Part shown: in pieces, positions 17,044 to 25,898 of the stretch
Layout: the number at the start of each line of letters is the position of its first letter
How positions within the stretch are numbered: position 1 is the first letter of the stretch
Source of the DNA: PALSA-693 sp963834725
GTDB taxonomy: Bacteria; Actinomycetota; Acidimicrobiia; Acidimicrobiales; Palsa-688
DNA: 64,000 nucleotides
NCBI GenBank assembly: GCA_963834725.1
Contig: CAWICN010000001.1
Span: 4,216,001-4,280,000 of the forward strand
Direction: 5' to 3'
Position numbers and translations under genes: made by a program
Notes under the pieces: model-generated
Database searches by the model: none
Told to the model about the DNA's origin: nothing
The model's input: only the letters and a program-made list of their open reading frames with translations

Positions 17044-18321
17044 GTGACGCCTGGCGGGGTGCCACTGACCCGGTTGGAGCGGGCCGCCGGGCTGGTCGGG
17101 TTCGGAGCCGATGAAGGGGTGCCCGCCCGGTTGCCGGCATCGACGGGCGAGCCGCGAGCGGCGCTGTTCGAGGCGATGGTGGCGCCGTTGTCCAGTCGTC
17201 CCTGTGTGGTCAGCTTTTCCGGTGGCTGGGACTCGTCGCTGATCCTGGCGGTGGCGGTGGCCGCGGCCCGCCAGCACGGTCTGGCCGCCCCCGTTCCGGT
17301 CACCCTGCGCTTCCCCGGCCAGCCCCTGGCGGAGGAGTCGGGCTGGCAGGAACTGATGATCGAACACCTGGGACTCAACACCTGGGAGCGCATCGAGCTC
17401 ACCGAAGAGCTCGACGTGTTGGGGGATATCGCCTGTGACGGTCTGGAGGCTTGTGGCCTGCTGTGGCCGCCGAACGCGCACATGCATGTGCCGATCTTCG
17501 AAGCGGCCCGCGGCGGGACGGTCCTGACCGGTCTCGACGGCGACGGACTGTTCGGGACCTGGCGGTGGGCGCATCACTGGGCGGTGCTGCAGCGGCGCCA
17601 GCCGGGCCGCCCCCGGGACGTGCTGCGGATGGGTCTGGCGCTGGCGCCCGCCCCCCTGCGGCGGATGGTGCTGACCTTCAGGTCCGAGCCGCCGGCGGCG
17701 GTGGCCTGGCTGAAGCCGGAAGCCGGGCGCCGGTTTGTCGCCGAATGGGCCCGTGAGGACGCCGACGAGCCCCGTCGCTGGGACCGGCGGGTGGCGTGGT
17801 ATGCGCGGCGGCGTTGGCTGACCCTCGGCGTGCGCAGCCTGGATCTGCTGGCCGCCCGGCACGGCGCCCAGGTGGCGCATCCCCTGCTCGACCCCCGGTT
17901 CCTCGCCGCCCTGGCCACCGGGGGCGGCCTGGGCGGCTACGGCACCCGGGCGGAGACCATCCGGAGCCTGTTTGGCGACCTGCTGCCCGCCCGGTTTTTC
18001 GCCCGTCGGACCAAGGCGCTCTTCGACGGGGCCCTGTGGGGGGAGCGGGCCCGGGCCTTCGCGGCCGGATGGGATGGCACCGGCGTCGACGAAGAGCTGG
18101 TCGACCTGGACGCCCTGCGCCGCAGCTGGGCCTTGTCGAGTCCGCCCTTCGGCGCCGAAACCGTGCTCCAGGGGGCCTGGCTGGCGGCTCAGCAGAACCG
18201 GTCGAGCAGGGCGTCGGACACCGCCGCTAGCGCCGACGGGTCGCGGGGCCGGACCACGGTGAACATGGGAGCGGCGGCCAGGTCGAGCAGCGCCACCCCG
18301 TTACCGCCGAGCGTCGGGTAG
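17044..18321 (+). CDS. Asparagine-synthetase-type ATP-dependent cyclase
   Basis: 425 residues carrying only the synthetase half of the AsnB family. The PP-loop SGGWDSS is at 59-65, and a later active-site stretch reads LTGLDGDGLFG. The N-terminal glutaminase domain is missing, consistent with an enzyme that activates a carboxylate by adenylation for attack by the peptide's own amine, as lasso cyclases do. A GTG start lies 12 bp after the precursor stop. The last 44 codons run antisense over the kinase gene's 3' end and look like read-through; a shorter ancestral end near 18190 is likely. Confidence 0.75.
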   Translation: MTPGGVPLTRLERAAGLVGFGADEGVPARLPASTGEPRAALFEAMVAPLSSRPCVVSFSGGWDSSLILAVAVAAARQHGLAAPVPVTLRFPGQPLAEESGWQELMIEHLGLNTWERIELTEELDVLGDIACDGLEACGLLWPPNAHMHVPIFEAARGGTVLTGLDGDGLFGTWRWAHHWAVLQRRQPGRPRDVLRMGLALAPAPLRRMVLTFRSEPPAAVAWLKPEAGRRFVAEWAREDADEPRRWDRRVAWYARRRWLTLGVRSLDLLAARHGAQVAHPLLDPRFLAALATGGGLGGYGTRAETIRSLFGDLLPARFFARRTKALFDGALWGERARAFAAGWDGTGVDEELVDLDALRRSWALSSPPFGAETVLQGAWLAAQQNRSSRASDTAASADGSRGRTTVNMGAAARSSSATPLPPSVG

Positions 18322-19103
18322 CTGCGCTGGCCGGCCAGCATGGACAGGCGCTGCCGGGCCGGCACGGCCGCGAAGGTCACCTCGTCGCCCCAGGCGAGCA
18401 TGACAGCCCCGGCCGGCCGCAGCGGTGACGGCGCGTCGGGCAGGCCGACCCGGATCCGCTCGCCGCGGCGAACCTCGACCCCGGGCCAGGACGGTGCGGT
18501 GCGCAGATCGATGGAGCGGGGCCCCGCCAGGACCCGGCCGGAGGCAATGACGGCCAGATCGTCGGCGACCACCGGCACGGTCCGGTGCTGGGCCAGCCAG
18601 GCCAGTGTGGTGCTCTTCCCTGACTCCTTCTCGCCGAAGAGCAACACCGCCCCGGCCGGGGTGGCGAACACGCCCGCGTGGAACGTTTCGCAGCCCCGCC
18701 ACTGCCAGGCCAGGGCGGCGCCGGACGCCAGATAAGGGTGGAGCAGGTCGGCGTCGGAAGGGACCGACGGCAGGAAGTAGCGGACCATGTCCTCGTCGCG
18801 CCGGGCCCGGAGTCGACCGCCGTTCCGCAGGGCGATGTCGGCCGACTTCGAGTCAAGATGCGATGGTCGATCATCGGCCGGGGCCCTGATGGCGACCACC
18901 TCGAGGACAGGGGCGTCGGGCTCCTGGGGCTGCATCCACCGCTCGGCGCCCGGAAGCCCCCGAACTCGAAACCCGTAGGCGCCGCGCTCGGGCGGCCCGG
19001 CGTCCGGCCGGCTGGCTATACGGTCCAAACGACCGACACCGTCGTATCCGGTCAGGACAAAACCCCTTTCCATATGAGCCGGCGTAAGCGTAGCCAGAAG
19101 CAC
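18189..19103 (-). CDS. HprK-like kinase associated with lasso-type RiPPs
   Basis: 304 residues. The C-terminal half is the HPr-kinase-type P-loop fold: FHAGVFATPAGAVLLFG, Walker A GEKESGKST at 157-165, and the VVADDLAVI acid pair downstream. HprK homologues in some lasso clusters phosphorylate the precursor's C-terminal Ser. Here the predicted core ends in Gly with an internal Ser, so the target is unclear. The N-terminal 130 residues are not recognised. The start may be 19103 (GTG) or 19073 (ATG); neither has a good Shine-Dalgarno. It converges on the cyclase gene with a 133-bp overlap. Confidence 0.7.
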   Translation of the reverse strand: MLLATLTPAHMERGFVLTGYDGVGRLDRIASRPDAGPPERGAYGFRVRGLPGAERWMQPQEPDAPVLEVVAIRAPADDRPSHLDSKSADIALRNGGRLRARRDEDMVRYFLPSVPSDADLLHPYLASGAALAWQWRGCETFHAGVFATPAGAVLLFGEKESGKSTTLAWLAQHRTVPVVADDLAVIASGRVLAGPRSIDLRTAPSWPGVEVRRGERIRVGLPDAPSPLRPAGAVMLAWGDEVTFAAVPARQRLSMLAGQRSYPTLGGNGVALLDLAAAPMFTVVRPRDPSALAAVSDALLDRFC

Positions 19104-19138
19104 AACAGATGCCCTGGTCAGCCGTCCCGGTCCTCCGG

Positions 19139-21397
19139 CTAACGGACGCAGACCTCCTGCGGGATTACCGCTGGTAGGGGCCGGTCATGGAGAAGGGTGA
19201 GCCGGGAGGTGGTGCGCGTGATGGCCACGTAGAGTTCGCCGGCTGAGAAGTTGGCCGGTTCGACGATGATGACGCTATCGAACTCGAGTCCTTTGGCATC
19301 GGCGATTGAGAGCTCGACGATCGGCTGATCGAGGACCTCTGGCGACGCCGGTCGGGTCGGGCGACCGGACGAGGGCGGCTCCCTGGGGGCTGGGGCCCGG
19401 ATGACGCCCACGTTTCCGGGGTTTACGGCCGCAGCTTCCTCGGTCGCCAGGGCTCGTGCCGCGGTCGCCAGGTCTTGACCGGGCGCCGGGGCGGCGATCC
19501 TCGGCACCACCCCGCTTTTACGGACGGTGGTGGGAGGGACGAGGTGCGGGCGGTGTCGGGCGAGCACGGCGGCGGCGAGGGCCATAACTTCGGCCGGGGT
19601 CCGGTAGTTCACGGTGAGCTGGTCGACCCGACAGGGGTGTTCGGGAGCGGCGAGCGAGCAGGCGTCGACCCAGTTCGCGGGGGACCAGGGGTGCTTGGCC
19701 TGGCCGAGGTCGCCGACGATCGTAAAGGACCCGGTCGGGCAGCGTCTGGCGAGCATCCGCCACTGCATCGGAGACAGGTCCTGGGCTTCGTCGACGATGA
19801 CGTGGCCGAACGTGTCGAGTGGACTCTCGTGTGGCGAGCGGCGGTGGGTGTCCTGGATTCGCTCGACGATCTCCCGGACCTGCTGGGCTTGTTCGGGTGC
19901 AACCAGCCGGGATAGGGGCCAGGACCGCTGACACGTTTGACAGGTCCATCGCCGGTTGGCCAGTTCGACTTCTCGGCCACAGGAGGGGCAGTCCGGGATG
20001 ACTCCCAGGCCCGAGAGGGTGCGGTCCACGGCCGCGTCCTCTCCGGCCGGGTTCCGCTTCCGGGGGGAGCGTTTCGATGGATTCGGTGTGCCGAGCAGAG
20101 CATGGGCCTCGTCGAGGAGGGCCAGGTCGTGCTCGGAGAACCCGGCATCGTCGCGGGGTATGCCGAGGGTGGTCAAGGTCTCGTCGACCAGCTGCTCGGG
20201 GCTCAGTTTCGGCCACAGCCTTTCCATCAGCTGCCGGACCTGGTCGGAGTGTCGCAGGGTGTCGAGGATCGACTCCGCCGAAGGCAGCGCGTCCCTGGTT
20301 GCGATCAGACCGGTCCGCAGGGCCCGCCGGTTGGCGAGCTCGGCCCGGCGGAGCAGGTCGCGCAGGAGCCGGCGTTCCAGAACCCTTCGGCCATCGTTGT
20401 GGGGTCCCGCTCGTCGCGCTGTATCGATCATCTTGTTGCTATCGGAGGGGGTGACCGCCAGCCGGTGTATCCCGGCTCCGATATGCGCGGTCGCCTCGAG
20501 GGGGCGTTGATGGGACCGCATCGTCTGTGCGAGACGATCCGCCATGTCGTTGGAGGCTTTGATCGCGGCGACGTCAGGCTGATCCAGGATCTCCGCCCGT
20601 CTGGCCGAAACCAGATCGCCAGGGCTGGCCAATCGCACCCCGGTCTCGCCGAGGCCGGGCAGGACTTGCTCGACGTATCGACAGAAGACGGGGTTAGGTC
20701 CTACGACCAGCACACCCTGGTCGGCCAGGGGGAACCGGTGCTCGTAGAGCAGGAACGCAGCTCGGTGCAACGCCACCGCGGTCTTACCCGTGCCGGGACC
20801 TCCGTCTATGACCAGAGGGCCGTGCATCGACGCTCGGATCGCGGCGTCCTGGTCGGCCTGGATCGTGGCGACGATGTCCCCGATCTGTCCCGTGCGCGGC
20901 GAGCGGAGCGCGGCGAGCAGGGCACCCTCGCCTACCAGGTGGGATCGGTCCGAGTGTCGCGGGCTCACCAGCGGTTCGTCGTCGAGGGCGGTGACCTGGC
21001 GGCCTTTCATTCTGAGGTGACGGCGCAACGCCACCCCGCGACGATCCTGGCTGGTCGCCCGGTAGAAGGCCTCGGCCAGAGGTGCGCGCCAGTCCATCAA
21101 TAGAACCTCCCCGTCCTCGCCGGAGACGCCGAGGCGGCCGATGTGCCAGCTGTCACCCCCAGCCATGTCCAGGCGGCCGAAACACACGGGCATGTCACCG
21201 ATCGACAACAATCCGGCCCGGCGCAGCGACCATGCCACCCGGGCGTCGCGGTCCACCCGGTCCGATCCGAGACCACCCCGGCCGTGCCCGATCACCTCCG
21301 CAGCCAGGCTGGCCGACCCATCCCGCAGGAAGTCGATACGCCGGTAGACGGTATCCACGAAGGCCTGCTCGTAAGCGAGTTCCTCTCTGAGTCCCAC
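19139..21397 (-). CDS. helR: HelR/HelD RNA polymerase recycling ATPase
   Basis: 752 residues of the UvrD-like superfamily 1 fold. The N-terminal coiled-coil begins LREELAYEQAFVDTVYRRID. Walker A is GGPGTGKTAVALHRAAFLLY, motif II is FGHVIVDEAQDLSPMQWRML, and the last motif is GLEFDSVIIVEP with YVAITRTTSRLTLLHD. Actinobacterial HelD-type proteins dislodge RNA polymerase from stalled complexes, and HelR can confer rifamycin tolerance. The GTG at 21397 is chosen because GGGGAG lies 4 nt upstream and conserved sequence starts there; earlier starts add only low-complexity residues. Confidence 0.85.
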   Translation of the reverse strand: MGLREELAYEQAFVDTVYRRIDFLRDGSASLAAEVIGHGRGGLGSDRVDRDARVAWSLRRAGLLSIGDMPVCFGRLDMAGGDSWHIGRLGVSGEDGEVLLMDWRAPLAEAFYRATSQDRRGVALRRHLRMKGRQVTALDDEPLVSPRHSDRSHLVGEGALLAALRSPRTGQIGDIVATIQADQDAAIRASMHGPLVIDGGPGTGKTAVALHRAAFLLYEHRFPLADQGVLVVGPNPVFCRYVEQVLPGLGETGVRLASPGDLVSARRAEILDQPDVAAIKASNDMADRLAQTMRSHQRPLEATAHIGAGIHRLAVTPSDSNKMIDTARRAGPHNDGRRVLERRLLRDLLRRAELANRRALRTGLIATRDALPSAESILDTLRHSDQVRQLMERLWPKLSPEQLVDETLTTLGIPRDDAGFSEHDLALLDEAHALLGTPNPSKRSPRKRNPAGEDAAVDRTLSGLGVIPDCPSCGREVELANRRWTCQTCQRSWPLSRLVAPEQAQQVREIVERIQDTHRRSPHESPLDTFGHVIVDEAQDLSPMQWRMLARRCPTGSFTIVGDLGQAKHPWSPANWVDACSLAAPEHPCRVDQLTVNYRTPAEVMALAAAVLARHRPHLVPPTTVRKSGVVPRIAAPAPGQDLATAARALATEEAAAVNPGNVGVIRAPAPREPPSSGRPTRPASPEVLDQPIVELSIADAKGLEFDSVIIVEPANFSAGELYVAITRTTSRLTLLHDRPLPAVIPQEVCVR

Positions 21398-21619
21398 ACC
21401 ACTCCCCGACGAAATTCCGAATTGCCTGGATCCAACCTGAGGCATTGTGAAACGGGATAGTCGTTTGCGGCAAGACCCACCCCTGGAGCTACAATCGTGA
21501 TGGCGGCAGGGACACCTCGGGGGACGGATCCTGGATCCACAGTGGGTGGATCGCGGCGCGCCCCTGTGCTCCCGCCGGTGCCCGGGCACTTCCGGCACTT
21601 CAGGGGTTCTCGGGCGGGT

Positions 21620-22123
21620 TCAGGGGTCGGCCGGGTGGGACCCGGATGCCGGCCGGGCGGACCACCCGGCTGGAGGATCCTCACCAACGCGGCCGTCAAT
21701 CGCCTCGCGGAGGAGATCCGCATGTCCGGTGTGCCGCCCGTACTCCTCAATAAGGTCGCAGATCAGCCGGCGCAGGCTCGCCCGGCGCCCGTCTGGCCAG
21801 GCGGCATGGACGAGCTGGTCGAGTCCTCCGTCGGCCAGGGCGGCACCGAGCCGAGCGCGGGACCGCTCGACCGCACCGTCCCACAGGGCGTACAGATAGT
21901 CGGACGGGTCGCTGGCGGCAGAGGAGAACTCCCAGTCGTTGCTGCCATCCGAGCCGGTTCGGTCCCACGGCGCGCCCATGGGTTCCCCGGTCATCTTGGT
22001 GGTGAATGTGGAGTCTTCCACGGCCGCCAGGTGCTTGAGCAGACCGCCCAGGGTCAGCGCCGATGTGGCGATGCGGGGTGCATCTCCGCGCCGGGCGAAG
22101 CGCCCCTCGGTTCTGGAAGTCAA
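21620..22123 (-). CDS. DinB-family (DUF664) protein, start uncertain
   Basis: The body matches DUF664/DinB four-helix proteins, a fold shared with mycothiol-dependent enzymes: LTLGGLLKHLAAVEDSTFTT, DYLYALWDGAVERSRARL, and LICDLIEEYGRHTGHADLLR. The conserved His residues that bind metal are in the first and last of these. The usual first helix is short or missing. A TTG at 22123 with GGAG upstream is the tentative start, because longer frames would overlap the divergent P450 promoter. It may be an N-terminally eroded gene. Confidence 0.6.
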   Translation of the reverse strand: MTSRTEGRFARRGDAPRIATSALTLGGLLKHLAAVEDSTFTTKMTGEPMGAPWDRTGSDGSNDWEFSSAASDPSDYLYALWDGAVERSRARLGAALADGGLDQLVHAAWPDGRRASLRRLICDLIEEYGRHTGHADLLREAIDGRVGEDPPAGWSARPASGSHPADP

Positions 22124-22169
22124 CCTATACTTCGCTCCTGCGACAACCGCGCACCGGAGGAGGTCCACG

Positions 22170-23417
22170 ATGGCGCTTTTCCCCGAGAGCCTGGACGAGA
22201 TCGACTTCTGGGATCTCGACATGTTCACCGATGGGGATCCCCACCGGGCGTGGTCGCTCCTCCGCCGGGAAGCGCCCGTATGGTTCCACGATCGCGACGG
22301 CGGTGAGCCGTTCTGGTGCGTGACCTGCTATGACGACATTCATTCCGTCCATGCGGATCCCCGCCGCTTCAGCTCCGAGCGCGGCGGGATTGTGGCAAGG
22401 AGCCGGGAAGTTATGGGGGTGTTTCGGGACGGCTACACGCGTGGGCGGACGATGATTCATACGGATCCGCCGCGTCATACCCCGCTGCGCAAGGTCATCT
22501 CGCACAACTTCACGCCCCGGGCCATCTCCCGGATCGAGGATCAGCTCCGCCGCTTCGCCCGTGACTGCCTCGACGACGTTGCCGACAAACAAGATATCGA
22601 CTTCGTGCCCGACATCGCCCACCGGATCCCGGCCGCCATCGCCCTGTCGTTGATGGGCGTCCCCGAGGAGGACTGGGCCCGTCTGGCCGAGCTCGAGCAC
22701 ATCACCGTCACCGGAGGTTCCGACCCGGAGTTCATCCATGGCAAGGATCGGCGCACCGCCCTGCTCGAGGCCCAGCAGGAGACGAACGCCTACTTCGTGG
22801 CCCTGACCGACAAACGCCGCACCGAACCCGGCGACGACCTCCTCAGCCAACTCCTCAGTGGTGCCGTCGAGGGTGAGCCACTCAGCCCCCAGGATGTGGT
22901 GGCCGAAGCTGGTCTCCTTCTGGCCGGGGGCCTCGACACCACCCGGGCCGCGGCGTCAGCGGGCGGGATGCTGCCGCTCCTGGAGCGACCCGATGACCTG
23001 GCCCGCCTCCAGGCCGATCCTGCCCTGGTCACCACGGCCGTCGAGGAGTTCGTCCGCTGGGCCAGCCCCGTTACTCACGAAGCACGCACCGTCACTACCC
23101 CGACCTCTATCCGCGACGTCCAGCTCGACGAAGGAGACCGCGTCGTGGTATTTGCCCCGTCAGCCAACCGGGATGACACCCAGTTCCCCGAGCCCTTCCG
23201 CTACGACATCACCCGCCAACCCAACCGACACATCAGCTTCGCGTTCGGCGAGCACTATTGCCTCGGCGTGCACCTGGCCCGCCTTACCCTGAAGGTCGAG
23301 TTCGAGGAGATCGTCACCCGCTTCAAGACCATCGAGCCCACCGGCCCACCCGTCCGTGTCCGTTCGAACTTTGTCGGCGGCCTCAAGCACCTCCCCGTTC
23401 ATATGGAGCCCGCCTGA
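22170..23417 (+). CDS. Cytochrome P450
   Basis: 415 residues, the size of soluble bacterial class I P450s. The heme ligand loop FAFGEHYCLGVHLA has Cys near 363. The I-helix has LLAGGLDTTRAAAS, the oxygen-activating Thr pair near 253-256. The K-helix and SP region read EEFVRWASPVTHEARTV. The ATG follows GGAGGAGGT by 5 nt. No ferredoxin or ferredoxin reductase gene lies nearby, so electrons must come from elsewhere. The substrate is unknown. Confidence 0.95.
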   Translation: MALFPESLDEIDFWDLDMFTDGDPHRAWSLLRREAPVWFHDRDGGEPFWCVTCYDDIHSVHADPRRFSSERGGIVARSREVMGVFRDGYTRGRTMIHTDPPRHTPLRKVISHNFTPRAISRIEDQLRRFARDCLDDVADKQDIDFVPDIAHRIPAAIALSLMGVPEEDWARLAELEHITVTGGSDPEFIHGKDRRTALLEAQQETNAYFVALTDKRRTEPGDDLLSQLLSGAVEGEPLSPQDVVAEAGLLLAGGLDTTRAAASAGGMLPLLERPDDLARLQADPALVTTAVEEFVRWASPVTHEARTVTTPTSIRDVQLDEGDRVVVFAPSANRDDTQFPEPFRYDITRQPNRHISFAFGEHYCLGVHLARLTLKVEFEEIVTRFKTIEPTGPPVRVRSNFVGGLKHLPVHMEPA

Positions 23418-23676
23418 TCGCGACCGGCGTCGCCGGATCGGCCCACCAGCGCCACTCTCAGCCGGCGCCGGCGGTACACGGCGGGGGACGGGGATGGGGT
23501 GTCGGGTGTCTCCGGCGGCCAGGAGACCGGCGGGTCAACCCCCGTCTGACGAAACTCATGGAGGAGAGCGCACGTCGTCGAGCGGGACTTCCTTGCCGGC
23601 GGGAGAGCTCTTCAAGTTCTCTTTGCGTCATCGCCTACAGCCTGAGGCCGCCCGCCGGGATCCGGTAGGGCCGATG

Positions 23677-24147
23677 TCACGTTGCCAGGGCGTCGAGTTG
23701 GGAGGCGACTTCTCGAAGCATGGCGGTCATGGTTGCGGATGCCACCCTGGGCATAACCGTGCTGTCAAGTGTTTGGCCGAGGGTGGCCATTGGAGGCTGG
23801 TAGCGGCCGATGATCGATAGTCGTGACCCGTTGGGATCCTCGCTGGTCGCCAGTTCGAGGATGGCGTCGAGGGCGGGGAACAGCCGCCCGGTCGGACCGG
23901 TGGTTTCCCAGCGCAGGTCTACGATGAGACGTTGACCGATTCGGCGGACGGGGAGCAAACGCACCACGACCTCCCGGGCTGGGAAATGGCGGCTACCACG
24001 CGGGCCGACCGGCATCACGTACTCCAGGCCATCGGCCATGGCCCGTTGGGACTCTGCTGTCAGGCCGCCGTCGGCCAGAGCTCGGTCCAAGGCCTCCACT
24101 GCGGTATCGAAGGGCAGCGCCAGTTGCAGATCGGCCTGGACGAACAT
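23677..24147 (-). CDS. Hypothetical protein, 156 aa
   Basis: Coding character is good (MFVQADLQLALPFDTAVEAL at the start; ATMTAMLREVASQLDALAT at the end), with no signal peptide and no membrane helix. The pattern of beta strands ending in a long amphipathic C-terminal helix is like SRPBCC lipid-binding folds, but similarity is weak and I do not assign a function. It stands alone. Confidence 0.6.
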   Translation of the reverse strand: MFVQADLQLALPFDTAVEALDRALADGGLTAESQRAMADGLEYVMPVGPRGSRHFPAREVVVRLLPVRRIGQRLIVDLRWETTGPTGRLFPALDAILELATSEDPNGSRLSIIGRYQPPMATLGQTLDSTVMPRVASATMTAMLREVASQLDALAT

Positions 24148-24187
24148 TTTCGTATTCACTCACACAGCTACGCCGTTTAGCAGGGCA

Positions 24188-24400
24188 TTAAGTCCCGATG
24201 CCAGTCTGATCAAGATCTATCAGGCTGATCAAGATCCCAGAGAGGTCGATCTGGTCGTGACCGATAGGGACTGTCGCATCAGCACCCACACGGCTGGGCC
24301 AGTCCGCTCCCACGACCACATAGTTGACCGGGAACACCGCGGGGACCTCCCCCCGCGAGATCGCCACAGCAACTCCAGTCCCTCGAGATCCATGCTCACT
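24188..24400 (-). pseudogene. Pyridoxamine-phosphate-oxidase-like fragment
   Basis: MDLEGLELLWR in one frame and VAISRGEVPAVFPVNYVVVG in another match the first 50 residues of PPOX-fold flavin/F420 proteins (L..GRvais..g.lPavfPVNy). The rest is lost or scrambled. A frameshift and the truncation argue against function. Confidence 0.45.
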
Positions 24401-24546
24401 CCTCGACGCTGGCGACATATCCCGACGCTCCGGTCATTGCCCACAGCATGAGGCCAGACCGGCCGCCACCGCTAGGGCCGAACGGCCATATCCGCTGAAA
24501 TCTCAGAACGGGCGGCCGCGTCTATACCCATCCAGGTCCGGGAAGC

Positions 24547-24591
24547 TTTGTGTCATAAAACCGGCGTAATACTCGCCCTTTATAGCACAAA
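24547..24591. repeat. 45-bp palindromic element, copy A
   Basis: An imperfect palindrome starting TTTGTGTCATAAAACC and ending TTTATAGCACAAA. It is the same length as the element at 28219-28263 and matches it at 35 of 45 positions. It lies between divergent genes, so it cannot be a shared terminator here. Confidence 0.6.
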
Positions 24592-24722
24592 GCACACGGG
24601 AGGTCGACCCTCGACCCTGGGCACCGGAACGGACACCGACCAGGCGGTGAGATCTATCCGGTTGGCAGCCATCGCCGCCGCGATGATTGGTGTGGCCGGG
24701 TGTGGCTGTGCAGAATTCGGGC

Positions 24723-25829
24723 ATGGATGGTCATCTGATCACGGTTGACGGCGCAAGCCCTGAGATGAATGTCGCGACGCTGAGAGGCCTCATCGGTTCC
24801 TCCACCCGGTTCTGGCTCGACCTGGCCGGTCTGGATCAGGACACGGCTAACACGGTTCTGCGCGACACTTTCGGGTTCCACCCTCTTGCGGTCGAGGACG
24901 CCGAGCATTTCGGTCAACGCCCGAAGCTGGACTCCTACGAGGGGTATTCCCTCCTGGTGGTTTATGGGGCGACCTCTGCGGGAGCGCTGGTGGAGGTGCA
25001 CTGCTTTTACACCGAGAACTACCTGGTCACCGTGCATCACGACCCGTGCCCGGATCTGAGCAACATCGTCGAACGACTTCGTCAGCGAGCCGGGCCGAGC
25101 CCCGCTCATGTCATGTTGCTCTACCGGGTGGTCGACACCATTGTTGACGGCTTTTTTCCGCTGCTGGCCAAGATGGATGACGAGCTCGATGAACTCGAGG
25201 ATGAGATCCTGCAATCTCCCACTGAGCAACAACTGGGGCGCCTTTTCGACATGAAACGCTCGCTCATCGCCATGCGCAAGGTGGTCACTCCCCAGCGGGA
25301 CATGTTCGCCTCGCTGCTGAGCGAACCAGATTCGCTTCCGGGCATGACGCTGGACGCGGAACGCTACTTTCGGGACCTGTACGACCATCTGATCCGGATC
25401 AGCGATCTGGTGGACAGCTACCGCGACCTGATGAGCGGGGCGCTCGACACCCACCTCTCCACCGTTTCGAATCGCCTCAACGTCGTGATGAAACAACTGA
25501 CGATCATCGCCACGATCTTTCTGCCGCTCAGCTTCTTGACCGGCTTCTTCGGAGAGAACTTCGGGTGGATGATCAGCCACATCACCAGCGGGGCCGTCTT
25601 CATCGTCGTTGGTATCGGCCTGCAGATCTTGACCGTTGTCGCCCTGGTCATGTTGTTCCGGCAAAGGGGTTGGTTCTCCTCGGACGGTACCGTCCCGGCA
25701 GCTACCCCCGCCGCCCGGCCGCGCGTCAGCAGGGATCGGCGCTGGCACGCCCTTCACCCCGAATCCGGCAACCGACCTGGAGTCGCGACACTGCTGTCCG
25801 CCCACAGCCCATCCTCCGGGGAGGCATGA
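24723..25829 (+). CDS. CorA-type divalent cation transporter
   Basis: 368 residues. A large cytoplasmic N-domain (AVEDAEHFGQRPKLDSYEGY; long helix DELDELEDEILQ) is followed by two C-terminal membrane helices. The pore signature is FFGENFGW. The normal Gly-Met-Asn selectivity motif reads Gly-Glu-Asn, so ion preference may differ from Mg2+/Co2+. A disordered basic tail follows the second helix. The ATG at 24723 is used; an upstream GTG would add 12 residues. A metal-efflux pair is immediately downstream. Confidence 0.88.
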   Translation: MDGHLITVDGASPEMNVATLRGLIGSSTRFWLDLAGLDQDTANTVLRDTFGFHPLAVEDAEHFGQRPKLDSYEGYSLLVVYGATSAGALVEVHCFYTENYLVTVHHDPCPDLSNIVERLRQRAGPSPAHVMLLYRVVDTIVDGFFPLLAKMDDELDELEDEILQSPTEQQLGRLFDMKRSLIAMRKVVTPQRDMFASLLSEPDSLPGMTLDAERYFRDLYDHLIRISDLVDSYRDLMSGALDTHLSTVSNRLNVVMKQLTIIATIFLPLSFLTGFFGENFGWMISHITSGAVFIVVGIGLQILTVVALVMLFRQRGWFSSDGTVPAATPAARPRVSRDRRWHALHPESGNRPGVATLLSAHSPSSGEA

Positions 25830-25839
25830 CGGCCTGACC

Positions 25840-25898
25840 ATCTACCTGCGCGATAACGCAGACAGTGTGGTAACCTATCTGCGTGACAGTGCAGACAG
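25840..25898 (+). promoter_or_regulatory. Duplicated ArsR-type operator
   Basis: Two spaced copies of an inverted repeat: CTGCGCGATAACGCAG (25846-25861) and CTGCGTGACAGTGCAG (25879-25894), each followed by ACAG. The second covers the GTG start of the ArsR gene, so binding would block initiation directly. Confidence 0.6.
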
